Source: an uncultured Rikenellaceae bacterium (lineage in GTDB: Bacteria; Bacteroidota; Bacteroidia; Bacteroidales; Rikenellaceae). Taken from it: DNA of 34,394 nt. The notes under the pieces were generated by a model. The model worked only from the letters and a program-made list of their open reading frames with translations, was not told the origin of the DNA and did not search any database. Location: assembly GCA_949287525.1 (NCBI GenBank), contig CASEGL010000013.1, positions 1 through 34,394 of the forward strand, written 5' to 3'. This document shows positions 1 to 6,701 of this stretch, piece after piece (the first letter of the stretch is position 1; the number at the start of each line of letters is the position of its first letter). The position numbers and the translations under genes are program-made.

Positions 1-33
1 TTCCGCCATGTCATTCTCTGTCTTACTAAGCAT
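1..33 (-). CDS. partial gene, 5' end only
   Basis: Eleven codons of a minus-strand reading frame begin with ATG at 33 and run off the left edge without a stop (MLSKTENDMAE). Support comes from a Bacteroidetes-type -7 box TAGCTTTG on the minus strand at 53-46, about 12 bases ahead of the ATG, so the message would have a very short leader. A second ATG at 9 is also possible. Too little is visible to assign a family. It would be part of the mobile element, on the same strand as the membrane-protein and integrase genes. Confidence 0.35.
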   Translation of the reverse strand, partial: MLSKTENDMAE

Positions 34-185
34 ATCGTTTTTCCGCAAAGCTAGCGACTATGCATCCGCGACACAATACGTCATCGCGGAGACGCTTACG
101 AAGATTTCCCAGATTTAATAGATCAAAATGCGAAATGGATAAAGCAATTCTTCACAACCCTTATAAAAGGGCTTTGGATTTTCTG
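34..185. other. intergenic stretch with -7 box and weak hairpin
   Basis: This AT-rich gap lies downstream of the membrane-protein gene. It holds the minus-strand -7 box at 46-53 and a small inverted repeat, CCCTT/AAGGG with a four-base loop, at 158-171. The hairpin could slow or end transcription arriving from 186, although no T run follows it. A plus-strand frame is open from 55 onward and merges into a shadow frame of the membrane gene; no start or ribosome site supports it. Confidence 0.3.
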
Positions 186-860
186 TCAGTCTGAAAACAG
201 TTTGTCAATATCTTCAGCATTCGTGGGTACCGCCATATCCCTCCTGTTCTGGCGGGACTGCCCGATGCCAGTTTGTTCAAAAAGAGCATTCAGTTCTGCA
301 TCCGGGAAAAGTCCGTTGCCGAATTTCCAGAATGACTTCCGGTCCAGTTCGGAGTATTCAGGAACATCACCGCAATATATTCGGCCGCACATATAGGCAA
401 GAAGGGCTTTCGTGCCTTTCCTCCATCTATAATGGGAACCATCCTCCTCCATGTATCCGGCAGCCACCGCCTTTGCAAAGACAGTACGGGCAAGCGGTGT
501 GTCAAGCCTGCCTGACAATACCACCCCTTTGCTCACATCCTGTTCTTTGGGCTGATTATTCTTGGTTTGAACCGTTTGTTTCTCCTTTTCCCTGTTTTTG
601 GCACGAAGTTTTTCCGCTCCGTATGCCAATGCACCCGAAAAGAAAAAGGCAAAGGCAACACCTGTTATCACGACAGAATCGGGACGGTTATCCGTTACCG
701 GATCAATTATACCGAGACCCATAAGAAGCAGAGTCCCTGTAAAAATGACAATTGCTGCTGACCACAGAATAATCCTCTGGTACCGCTTGAAGATAGTGGC
801 AAGTACCAGTACCAGAATGAATACACATAACAGCAACAGAAATATCCGCGTAACAGTCAT
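186..860 (-). CDS. three-helix membrane protein with soluble C-terminal domain, unknown function
   Basis: The 224-residue product is not recognised with confidence. Residues about 5-23, 31-51 and 63-82 are hydrophobic enough to span the membrane. A short charged linker (about 84-108, rich in K, E and Q) follows, then a soluble domain (about 112-224) containing LLAYMCGRIYCGD and a C-terminal acidic tail. It sits 58 bases downstream of the integrase stop on the same strand and is AT-rich like it, so it is probably cargo of the mobile element. It has its own -7 box TAATTTTG on the minus strand at 888-881. The start codon lies in a pair of 9-bp direct repeats (ATTTCAGGT at 859-867 and 871-879). 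A transfer, regulatory or defence role cannot be distinguished from sequence alone. Confidence 0.7.
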   Translation of the reverse strand: MTVTRIFLLLLCVFILVLVLATIFKRYQRIILWSAAIVIFTGTLLLMGLGIIDPVTDNRPDSVVITGVAFAFFFSGALAYGAEKLRAKNREKEKQTVQTKNNQPKEQDVSKGVVLSGRLDTPLARTVFAKAVAAGYMEEDGSHYRWRKGTKALLAYMCGRIYCGDVPEYSELDRKSFWKFGNGLFPDAELNALFEQTGIGQSRQNRRDMAVPTNAEDIDKLFSD

Positions 861-880
861 TTCAGGTAAAATTTCAGGTG

Positions 881-888
881 CAAAATTA
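881..888 (-). promoter_or_regulatory. -7 box of the membrane-protein gene
   Basis: TAATTTTG on the minus strand matches the Bacteroidetes consensus TAnnTTTG, 20 bases ahead of the ATG at 860. No convincing -33 TTTG was found. The short gap behind the integrase therefore carries a separate promoter. Confidence 0.5.
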
Positions 889-918
889 ATGTTTGTTTTT
901 AACTGTCAGCACTATTCA

Positions 919-2277
919 TCAGACAATTTCCAATGAGGCGAAATCGTCAGTCAGTCTGGCAACTTCATTGGACAGTGTTTCAGGCAGGAATCTGGCATAT
1001 ACCTTTTCCGTGACATCCGTGCTGCTATGACCGAGCAGCCTGCTGACCACCGACATGGACAAACCTTTGTTCAAGGCAAAAACCGCAAATGAATGCCGGG
1101 CCGCGTGCATCGAAAGACTGAACGGTAGCCCTATCTGCTCACCCACGACAGCCAGCGACTGATTGATACATTTCGTCGCATTGTTACGGGCTTTGTACAG
1201 AGCTTCTGCATCATCAAGATCCAGATCATCCTTTACCAAGTTGAATACATACCGGCATCCGGCACGTTTCTCCTGCCAACGATGCAGAATATTCAGGGCA
1301 GGTTCCGTAAGAGGAATTACATGGCGCTTGTTCGTCTTGATCATAATTTTTCTCAGTTCCTTCTTCTCAAAATTTACATGCCCCCACTGCAATGTCATCA
1401 CATCGACAACACGGAGTCCACAGGCATGGAAGGCAAAGAAGAACATTTCCAAAAACTCCTTACGGCGCGGTTCTGTACAGGTACTGTAATATTCCAATAG
1501 CGCAGACATCTGTTCTTTTGAAAGATACTTGCCGTCAAACTCATTGTCTTCGTCTGCAAGAGATATCTTTGAGGCGATACGCATATCCTGAATCCTCGCA
1601 TTGACGGCATGGTCTATCATCTTCATTTCGGAAGCATAGGCACATGCCTTCAGAATCGGAGTCAAGGCATGGTTGATCGTTGCATCGCTGTTCTGTTTTA
1701 TCTCACGCCGCCACCTGATGTATTCGTCAATCAGTTCAACCGATATTTCACCTAAATAGATACTGTCCGGCTTGTAGGTACCGTTCTTTGTTGCACGGAG
1801 AAAGATACGGAAGATATTCATGCCGCTCTTGCCGTTCTCATAGCGGCTGCGTCCGATTCTGTTCCGGGAATAGTCAGATTCGAGCCTTTCCAAAACAAAC
1901 TCGATAAAATCCTTCCCTTTGTCCTCCCGTGTGAGCGGTTTGTCTGCCAGAAAGTCGGCGATCACCTGAGCCGTAATCTGATTGGGATGTTTTTCCTGAT
2001 ATTCGGCCAGCAGTCCGTCGATCTTGTCCGCACGGGCAAGCAGCAGACTGTTGATCCGGTTGGCCTCCGGACCATAACTCGCCCTCACACCTCCGCGTCC
2101 CTTGTTGGCTTTCTCATTCCAGTCGCCCAGCCGGACAAAGATGTTCATGCCCTTGCGTATCACCTGCCGGTTCCAGGTGTATTCAAGCTGGATAAGATAC
2201 TGTTTGGCTGGATCGATCTCACCCCGGATATGCAGGCGATAGCGTCCCAATGGATATAGTCGTTTCGGTCGTCCCAT
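919..2277 (-). CDS. tyrosine recombinase / site-specific integrase of a mobile element
   Basis: This 452-residue enzyme would cut and rejoin DNA to insert or excise the element whose end lies beside it. The N-terminal third (to about 115) looks like an arm-binding region. A SAM-like core-binding domain follows (about 123-235), then the catalytic domain (about 250-440). The catalytic set is visible: R289 in GLRVVDV, K314 or K317 in KTNKRH, H391 and R394 in HAARHSF, H417 in LLGHSS, and nucleophile Y427 in EKVYARF. The frame is open further upstream, but the ATG at 2277 (MGRPKR) gives the usual family N-terminus. Upstream codons would overlap the repeat-rich att region, so they are rejected. The gene reads away from the att region, and an inverted repeat sits 24 bases ahead of the start. 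Codon use and AT content differ from genes right of 2.5 kb, consistent with transfer. Confidence 0.93.
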   Translation of the reverse strand: MGRPKRLYPLGRYRLHIRGEIDPAKQYLIQLEYTWNRQVIRKGMNIFVRLGDWNEKANKGRGGVRASYGPEANRINSLLLARADKIDGLLAEYQEKHPNQITAQVIADFLADKPLTREDKGKDFIEFVLERLESDYSRNRIGRSRYENGKSGMNIFRIFLRATKNGTYKPDSIYLGEISVELIDEYIRWRREIKQNSDATINHALTPILKACAYASEMKMIDHAVNARIQDMRIASKISLADEDNEFDGKYLSKEQMSALLEYYSTCTEPRRKEFLEMFFFAFHACGLRVVDVMTLQWGHVNFEKKELRKIMIKTNKRHVIPLTEPALNILHRWQEKRAGCRYVFNLVKDDLDLDDAEALYKARNNATKCINQSLAVVGEQIGLPFSLSMHAARHSFAVFALNKGLSMSVVSRLLGHSSTDVTEKVYARFLPETLSNEVARLTDDFASLEIV

Positions 2278-2301
2278 ACTGGAGATGTTTGAAATTAAAA
2301 A

Positions 2302-2334
2302 ACAGAGGTTGCGGTAATACTCACAAACCTCTGT
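2302..2334. repeat. 9-bp inverted repeat ahead of the integrase gene
   Basis: Arms ACAGAGGTT (2302-2310) and AACCTCTGT (2326-2334) are perfect complements around a 15-base centre. The repeat lies 24-57 bases upstream of the integrase ATG, where an operator or a leader hairpin could control integrase expression. It could equally be an accessory protein site of the recombination complex. Confidence 0.6.
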
Positions 2335-2348
2335 AAAGGTAATGAATT

Positions 2349-2444
2349 TTGTCCAAACAAATCCCGATTTTTCCTCCGAAAAACGTATTTTGTCCAAATA
2401 AACCACGCCATTTGAGGCGGTCAAACACTGTTGTCCAAACAAAT
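2349..2444. repeat. three direct repeats at exact 41-bp spacing (candidate arm-type sites)
   Basis: The 13-bp motif TTGTCCAAAYAAA occurs at 2349-2361, 2390-2402 and 2431-2443. Starts are exactly 41 bp apart, about four helical turns, so the sites lie on one face of the helix. The DNA between copies is not conserved. They lie between the integrase gene and the duplicated gene end at 2500-2559. By analogy with phage and conjugative-transposon att regions, they are candidate arm-type sites for the integrase N-terminal domain or sites for an excision factor. No other copy was seen elsewhere in the first 2.5 kb. Confidence 0.7.
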
Positions 2445-2483
2445 TAAATCCCCGCCAATCTTATTGATTGACAGGGATTTAAT
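2443..2483. repeat. 41-bp imperfect palindrome / hairpin in the att region
   Basis: Outer arms ATTAAATCCC (2443-2452) and GGGATTTAAT (2474-2483) pair perfectly. After a 3-base internal loop on each side, inner arms CAATC (2456-2460) and GATTG (2466-2470) close on a 5-base loop. On the minus strand it follows the DUF2795-like gene and is followed by T-rich sequence, so it may terminate that gene. It also overlaps the third 41-bp-phased repeat, so a role in the recombination complex is equally plausible. Confidence 0.6.
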
Positions 2484-2499
2484 AGTAGTTTTTGCGCTT

Positions 2500-2559
2500 A
2501 AAATTGCACTAATATTCCTCCTCGTTGAAAAAATTGCACTAATATTCCTCCTCGTTGAA
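2500..2559. repeat. perfect 30-bp tandem repeat at a gene 3' end (candidate attachment core)
   Basis: Two identical 30-bp units, 2500-2529 and 2530-2559, abut with no gap. The unit at 2530-2559 contains the last six codons (FNEEEY) and the TAG stop of the DUF2795-like gene plus 9 bases beyond. The other unit repeats the same segment outside the gene. Duplication of a target gene's 3' end next to an integrase is the signature of site-specific integration. The copy at the far end of the element lies outside the window. Two adjacent copies rather than one are unusual (see findings). Confidence 0.75.
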
Positions 2560-2760
2560 GAAGAAGTCATCTTTGCTCGGGTAGTCGGGCCAGATATCCT
2601 CGATACTCTCGTAGATGTCCCCCTCATCCTCTATCTCATTCAGGTTTTCGATCACTTCAAGCGGCGCACCCGAACGTACGGCATAATCCAGCAATTCGTC
2701 TTTGGTTGCGGGCCACGGTGCATCCTCCAGTTTGGAGGCCAGTTCTAATGTCCAATACAT
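2539..2760 (-). CDS. DUF2795-like small protein; gene 3' end is the integration target
   Basis: This 73-residue acidic, cytosolic protein begins MYWTLELASKLEDAPWP and resembles the DUF2795 family common in Bacteroidetes. No biochemical function is known. The ATG at 2760 is preferred to upstream in-frame codons because the conserved family sequence starts there; an AGAGAAC stretch lies just upstream. The C-terminus FFFNEEEY is encoded by the 30-bp unit duplicated next door, so insertion of the element kept the protein intact. A minus-strand TATATTCG about 50 bases upstream may be its -7 box. The adenosyltransferase gene lies 166 bases upstream on the same strand. Confidence 0.8.
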   Translation of the reverse strand: MYWTLELASKLEDAPWPATKDELLDYAVRSGAPLEVIENLNEIEDEGDIYESIEDIWPDYPSKDDFFFNEEEY

Positions 2761-2926
2761 AGCTGTTCTCTGTAATTTAGCTGTTAGCGTTCTCTTTTCG
2801 GTTCGGATTGCGAATATATACAAAATTTCTCAATGGCAACCGTATGGCAGACCCGAAACGAACCGACATTCCGGACGAGACATCCTCGCCTCGTTCTACA
2901 TGCCACCAACGGTACTGCTGCCGCTT

Positions 2927-3484
2927 TTATTGTTTCGGAATCCACAAAGTTTCTTCGACATGCAGCAGATCGGTCAGCCGACGGCCGACAGCGTACAGAT
3001 AGTCGGACAACCGGTTCAGATAGGTCAATGCACGCGCCGACACGGGATATTCCGCCGCAGCACGGCAGGCACGCCGTTCAGCCCGACGGCACACCGTACG
3101 GCAGATGTGTGCCTGCGACACGAGCGGATGGCCGCCCGGCAGCGTAAAATAGCGGATCGGGGTCAGCAATTCGCTGACGGCATCGATCCGGCGTTCGATC
3201 TCCGCAATATCCTCGTCGGTCAGATCAGGTACCTTGTCGCCCTCGTAATCCTCGCCGAGCGCCAGCAACGATTCGACAGTCATCAGACGGCGCAGCACGG
3301 TTACCAGATCCTCCTCGAAATCGGCAATGCCCGCCTCGGCCAGCCGGTCGCGCAACATGGCAACCTGCGCCGACAGTTCATCGACCGATCCGTAGGCTTC
3401 GACCCGAATATCGAATTTGGCAGCCCGTTCGCCGCCGATCAGCGAGGTCGTACTGCCATCGCCTCCTTTGGTGTACAGCTTCAT
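2927..3484 (-). CDS. PduO-type cob(I)alamin adenosyltransferase
   Basis: The enzyme transfers the 5'-deoxyadenosyl group of ATP to cob(I)alamin to make coenzyme B12. The 185-residue length is typical of the PduO type. The ATP-binding N-terminus YTKGGDGSTTSLIGGER (4-20) is present, as is D35 in YGSVDELS. The helix segment CRTVCRRAERR (128-138) and N157 in YLNRLSDYLY match the conserved C-terminal region. The stop of the upstream methyltransferase-like gene is 10 bases away, so it is probably the last gene of a three-gene unit starting at 5272. No other B12 gene is in the window. The product would serve B12-dependent enzymes encoded elsewhere. Confidence 0.92.
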   Translation of the reverse strand: MKLYTKGGDGSTTSLIGGERAAKFDIRVEAYGSVDELSAQVAMLRDRLAEAGIADFEEDLVTVLRRLMTVESLLALGEDYEGDKVPDLTDEDIAEIERRIDAVSELLTPIRYFTLPGGHPLVSQAHICRTVCRRAERRACRAAAEYPVSARALTYLNRLSDYLYAVGRRLTDLLHVEETLWIPKQ

Positions 3485-3494
3485 GATGGTATGT

Positions 3495-3995
3495 TTACAG
3501 TTTGATGTGTTCTTTACTCAGACCGCGATCGTTGAAAAGGAACAGGATGCAGCGGCAATCCAGGCTGAGGCCGGCATGATGCCCTACCGCCTCCAGGCAC
3601 TGGCGGTAACGTTCGCGTGAGGCGCGGGGGTGCAACAACGCCACAACCCGACAGCCGGTTGCAGACACGGGGACACTGCTTGCGAGACAGCACCACATGC
3701 CGTCTTTCACGTCATCTGCGAACCGGTCGATGTCGAAACCCCTGCAGGCGGCATAGTCGTAAACGGCCTGCGCCATGCGTGCCGTATTTTTTCCGACGTG
3801 CAGGTCGCGAAGTGCATCGTACAATGCGCCGCTGGCGTGCAGATGGTGCCGTTTCATGAACACATCGCGTACCAGCCGATAGGCAAAAGGCGAATGGACA
3901 CCGTGTCCGCGGAAATGACGCACGCGCAGATGCACCGCCGTACGCCGCAATGACCACGCCAGCAACTTCTTTTGTCCGAACCTCTTCATCAGCAT
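3495..3995 (-). CDS. shortened methyltransferase-like protein lacking the SAM-binding core
   Basis: The 166-residue product carries two recognisable ends of a Bacteroidetes class I methyltransferase-like family: HGVHSPFAYRLVRDV near residues 31-45, and a C-terminal strand ending LFNDRGLSKEHIKL. The middle, where a glycine-rich SAM-binding motif would sit, is short and shows no such motif. An enzyme active on SAM is therefore doubtful. It may be a shrunken relative with a new role or a decaying gene. The start is ATG at 3995 (MLMKRF), with ATG at 3989 as alternative. It begins two bases after the stop of the flavoprotein gene, so translation is probably coupled, and it ends 10 bases before the adenosyltransferase start. 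Confidence 0.65.
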   Translation of the reverse strand: MLMKRFGQKKLLAWSLRRTAVHLRVRHFRGHGVHSPFAYRLVRDVFMKRHHLHASGALYDALRDLHVGKNTARMAQAVYDYAACRGFDIDRFADDVKDGMWCCLASSVPVSATGCRVVALLHPRASRERYRQCLEAVGHHAGLSLDCRCILFLFNDRGLSKEHIKL

Positions 3996-3997
3996 GG

Positions 3998-5272
3998 CTA
4001 CGCCTCGTGACGCATCATTCCGGCCAGCCGACCGGTCGAAAAGGCAATTTGCAGATTATAGCCGCCCGTATTGGCATCCAGGTCAAGCACTTCGCCGGCA
4101 AAGTACAGGCCGCGAATGCGCTGCGACTCCATGGTGCGGGGATTGACCTCCTCTACGGAGACGCCGCCCGCCGTAACGATCGCTTCGGTAAACGGACGGT
4201 AGTCGCTGACCGGAATCCGAAAATCCTTCAGCACCCGGATCAGCTCCTCTTCCTGAGCCGGCGTAAACGAAGAGAGCAGCCGTTTGGGATGGGTGCCGAC
4301 CATGCGTGCCACGGGAATCATCATCTCGCGCGGCATCAGCTTGCGCAGCAGGTCCGACATCACGCCGCCTGCCGGCAGAGCCGCCTTTTCACGGGCAATG
4401 CGCTCCCGCACGGTCTCTGCATCGAGCGCCGGCTTCAGGTCGAGCGACAACTCCACCTTATGGCCTTCGATCAGTGCATCCACAGCCTGCCGGCTCATGC
4501 GCAGCACCACGGCACCCTCCACGCCGCGCGAGGAGAAAGCCATCTCGCCGAACTCGTCGGTCACCCGCTCGCCGTCCACCAGCAGCGCCACGCGCACGTT
4601 GCGCAGCTGCAATCCCTCCAGCGCCGTCCGATCGGGCAGCGATGTCTCCAGCGGCACCAGCGACGGACGAACCGGCTCGATGCCGTGTCCTGCGGCATGC
4701 GCCAGTGCATAGCCGTCACCGGTCGAACCGGTGGCAGGATAAGAGGCTCCGCCGGTACACAGCACCACGGCCGGCGCCTCGATCTTGCGCAGGAAGCCCC
4801 GTTTGGTGCGGTACTCCACGCCGCGCACCCGATCGCCAAACAGCAGCAGCCGCGTGACGGCCGCATGACAGATCACATCGACCTCTTCGTCGCGACACCA
4901 CTCGACCAGTGCGTCGGCAATATCCCACGCCTTGCCGCTTTTCGGGAAGACGCGGCCGCCGCGTTCCGTTTCGAGACGCACACCCTTGCGCTCGAAGAAG
5001 CGGACGAGCGCCCGATTGTCGAAAGCCTCATAGGCCGGGCGGAAAAAGTCGCGATTGGTCTGCACCTTTTCCAGAAACTCCTCCTCCGGCTTGATGTTGG
5101 TCAGGTTGCACCGCCCCTTGCCCGTAATGCGGATCTTGCGGGCCGGTTTTTCCATTTTTTCCAGCAGAACCACCTTGAGACCGTTCGATGCCGCCGTACC
5201 GGCAGCCATCAGACCCGCCGCGCCACCTCCGACGACGATCAGATCGTATTCCTTCACGTTCTCCGTGAGCAT
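3998..5272 (-). CDS. BaiN/HI0933-family NAD(P)/FAD-dependent oxidoreductase
   Basis: This soluble flavoprotein of 424 residues belongs to the family loosely called BaiN or HI0933-like; the natural substrate in this organism is not known. The FAD-binding motif VVGGGAAGL is at residues about 13-21, followed by KPARKIRITGKGRCNLTN, and the C-terminal family signature GLYFAGEVLDLDANTGGYNLQIAFSTG is complete. The frame is open to 5323. A minus-strand -7 box (TATCTTTG, 5299-5292) would place the transcript start near 5285, which favours ATG 5272 (MLTENV, preceded by CGGAGAA) over ATG 5287 or earlier codons. It is the first gene of the unit leading to the methyltransferase-like and adenosyltransferase genes. 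A cytidine deaminase gene lies divergently. Confidence 0.9.
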   Translation of the reverse strand: MLTENVKEYDLIVVGGGAAGLMAAGTAASNGLKVVLLEKMEKPARKIRITGKGRCNLTNIKPEEEFLEKVQTNRDFFRPAYEAFDNRALVRFFERKGVRLETERGGRVFPKSGKAWDIADALVEWCRDEEVDVICHAAVTRLLLFGDRVRGVEYRTKRGFLRKIEAPAVVLCTGGASYPATGSTGDGYALAHAAGHGIEPVRPSLVPLETSLPDRTALEGLQLRNVRVALLVDGERVTDEFGEMAFSSRGVEGAVVLRMSRQAVDALIEGHKVELSLDLKPALDAETVRERIAREKAALPAGGVMSDLLRKLMPREMMIPVARMVGTHPKRLLSSFTPAQEEELIRVLKDFRIPVSDYRPFTEAIVTAGGVSVEEVNPRTMESQRIRGLYFAGEVLDLDANTGGYNLQIAFSTGRLAGMMRHEA

Positions 5273-5291
5273 TTCTCCGTTTTCCATATTG

Positions 5292-5299
5292 CAAAGATA
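5292..5299 (-). promoter_or_regulatory. -7 box for the BaiN-family operon
   Basis: Minus-strand TATCTTTG matches TAnnTTTG. With the usual spacing, transcription would start around 5283-5287, so the product must begin at or after 5287. Confidence 0.6.
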
Positions 5300-5363
5300 A
5301 CCGCTTGGCGCAAAACGGGTCACAATGCTCCCCTTTTTTATCGACCCGTCCCGCCAAAATTCC

Positions 5364-5371
5364 TATCTTTG
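5364..5371 (+). promoter_or_regulatory. -7 box for the cytidine deaminase gene
   Basis: TATCTTTG on the plus strand, 32 bases ahead of the ATG at 5404. It is the same box sequence as the divergent one at 5292-5299, with about 64 bases between them. A T run (5335-5339) lies roughly where the -33 element would be. Confidence 0.6.
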
Positions 5372-5403
5372 CATGATGGCAGCCCGTGCCACCACACAAC
5401 GAT

Positions 5404-5862
5404 ATGGAACAAACACTCACCCTGCACTACCGTCCGGTCGAGCCGCTCTCCGCCCTCAACGAGGCCGACAGCCATCTGGTCGCCGAAGCGCGACAGGCGC
5501 TGGCCTGCTCCTATGCCCCCTACTCCGGCTATCGGGTCGGTGCGGCAGCCCGGCTGGCCAGCGGCCGGATCGTCACGGCCGGCAACCAGGAGAGTCCCGT
5601 TTTCCCCGCAGGGCTGTGCGCCGAACGGGTACTGCTGTTCCGCCACATGGCCGAGGCGCCCGACGACCCGATCGTGACGCTGGCCGTCACCTCCGAATCA
5701 GAAGATCGGGTATGCACCCCCTGCGGTGGATGCCGCCAGGTCATGGCCGACGTCATCGCCCGTCAGGGGCAGCCGTTCCGCATCATCATGTGCAGCAGCC
5801 GGAGCGCCCTTGTCGTGGACGACGCCTCCGCCCTGCTTCCGTTTGCATTTTCACTCGAATAA
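5404..5862 (+). CDS. cdd: cytidine deaminase
   Basis: The enzyme deaminates cytidine and deoxycytidine to uridine and deoxyuridine in pyrimidine salvage. The 152-residue product has the zinc-site signatures: C72-A-E74 (E74 the proton shuttle) and P-C107-G-G-C110-R-Q. The substrate-contacting NQE of the NxE motif is at 61-63. The length fits the homotetrameric class. ATG 5404 is used because it lies just behind the -7 box; an upstream in-frame ATG would add only six residues. The RluA-family gene follows 23 bases later on the same strand. Confidence 0.93.
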   Translation: MEQTLTLHYRPVEPLSALNEADSHLVAEARQALACSYAPYSGYRVGAAARLASGRIVTAGNQESPVFPAGLCAERVLLFRHMAEAPDDPIVTLAVTSESEDRVCTPCGGCRQVMADVIARQGQPFRIIMCSSRSALVVDDASALLPFAFSLE

Positions 5863-5885
5863 CCCACACTTTTTCACCTTACATC

Positions 5886-6602
5886 ATGGCAGACAACATC
5901 CGTTTCACGGCCGACGATATTCTCTACGAAGACAACCATCTGATTGCGGTAAACAAACCGGCCGGCATGCTAACCCAGAGCGATCCCAGCGGCGAAGAGG
6001 GTCTTGAAGACCTCATCAAGGCCTACATCAAACGGCGCGACGCCAAACCGGGCGACGTGTTCCTGGGAGTCGCCCACCGCATCGACCGCCCCGTAAGCGG
6101 CGTGGTGCTGTTCGCCAAGACGAGCAAGGCGCTGGTGCGGCTCAACGAAATGCTGCGCGACCGCCAGATCCGCAAAATCTACTGGGCCGTCACGGAGGAG
6201 GCGCCGGAGGAGACGGAAGGCACCCTGCGCAACTGGATGACGCGCGACGGCAAGACCAACAAGGCTCATGCCTACTCCTCGCCCCGCAAGGATGCCAAGG
6301 AGGCCATCCTGCACTACAAACTGCTGGGCAGCAGCAAGAACTACCGCCTGCTGGAAATCGAACTGATTACCGGCCGCCACCACCAGATCCGCTGCCAGCT
6401 GGCCAAGGCGGGCTGTCCGATCAAGGGCGACCTCAAGTACGGCGCGGCGCGTTCCAATGCCGGAGGAGGCATCTCGCTCCATTCGCGCAGCCTGTCGTTC
6501 ATCCATCCGGTGCGCAAGGAACCCGTCACGATCGTGGCTCCCGTTCCCCGTCAGGACGCACTGTGGGCCTTCTTCGAGGCATCGCAGAGCGAGACCCGCT
6601 GA
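5886..6602 (+). CDS. RluA-family RNA pseudouridine synthase
   Basis: The product (238 residues) converts specific uridines in rRNA or tRNA to pseudouridine. The catalytic motif HRIDRPVSGVVLFAK carries D67. The N-terminal ILYEDNHLIAVNKPAG and C-terminal GRHHQIRCQLA regions are family hallmarks. There is no N-terminal S4 domain, so it resembles the short RluA/TruC-like forms, and the exact target uridine cannot be read from sequence. It is probably co-transcribed with cdd and ends at a strong bidirectional hairpin. Confidence 0.92.
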   Translation: MADNIRFTADDILYEDNHLIAVNKPAGMLTQSDPSGEEGLEDLIKAYIKRRDAKPGDVFLGVAHRIDRPVSGVVLFAKTSKALVRLNEMLRDRQIRKIYWAVTEEAPEETEGTLRNWMTRDGKTNKAHAYSSPRKDAKEAILHYKLLGSSKNYRLLEIELITGRHHQIRCQLAKAGCPIKGDLKYGAARSNAGGGISLHSRSLSFIHPVRKEPVTIVAPVPRQDALWAFFEASQSETR

Positions 6603-6634
6603 TCCGCCGACCGACCGAAAACAACCGAAAAACA

Positions 6635-6676
6635 AAGGAGCTTCGACCGTCATCCGGTGAAGCTCCTTATTCTTTT
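6635..6676. terminator. bidirectional terminator between the RluA-family and C11 genes
   Basis: Arms AAGGAGCTT (6635-6643) and AAGCTCCTT (6660-6668) pair perfectly. The plus strand continues with ATTCTTTT, and on the minus strand the hairpin is followed by TGTTTTT. It lies between convergent genes and can stop both transcripts. Confidence 0.75.
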
Positions 6677-6701
6677 CGGGGTGTCGCCCACCCTGTCATT
6701 C

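Noticed and set aside
55..396. Open plus-strand frame from the left edge region into the membrane gene
   Set aside because: No start context; most of it is antisense to the well-supported membrane-protein gene.
2278..2442. Upstream extension of the integrase frame to 2442
   Set aside because: It would translate the phased repeats and inverted repeat of the att region; the family start MGRPKR at 2277 fits better.
3950..5677. Long plus-strand open frame opposite the flavoprotein gene
   Set aside because: Antisense shadow caused by GC-rich codons; no recognisable protein family and the minus-strand gene is certain.
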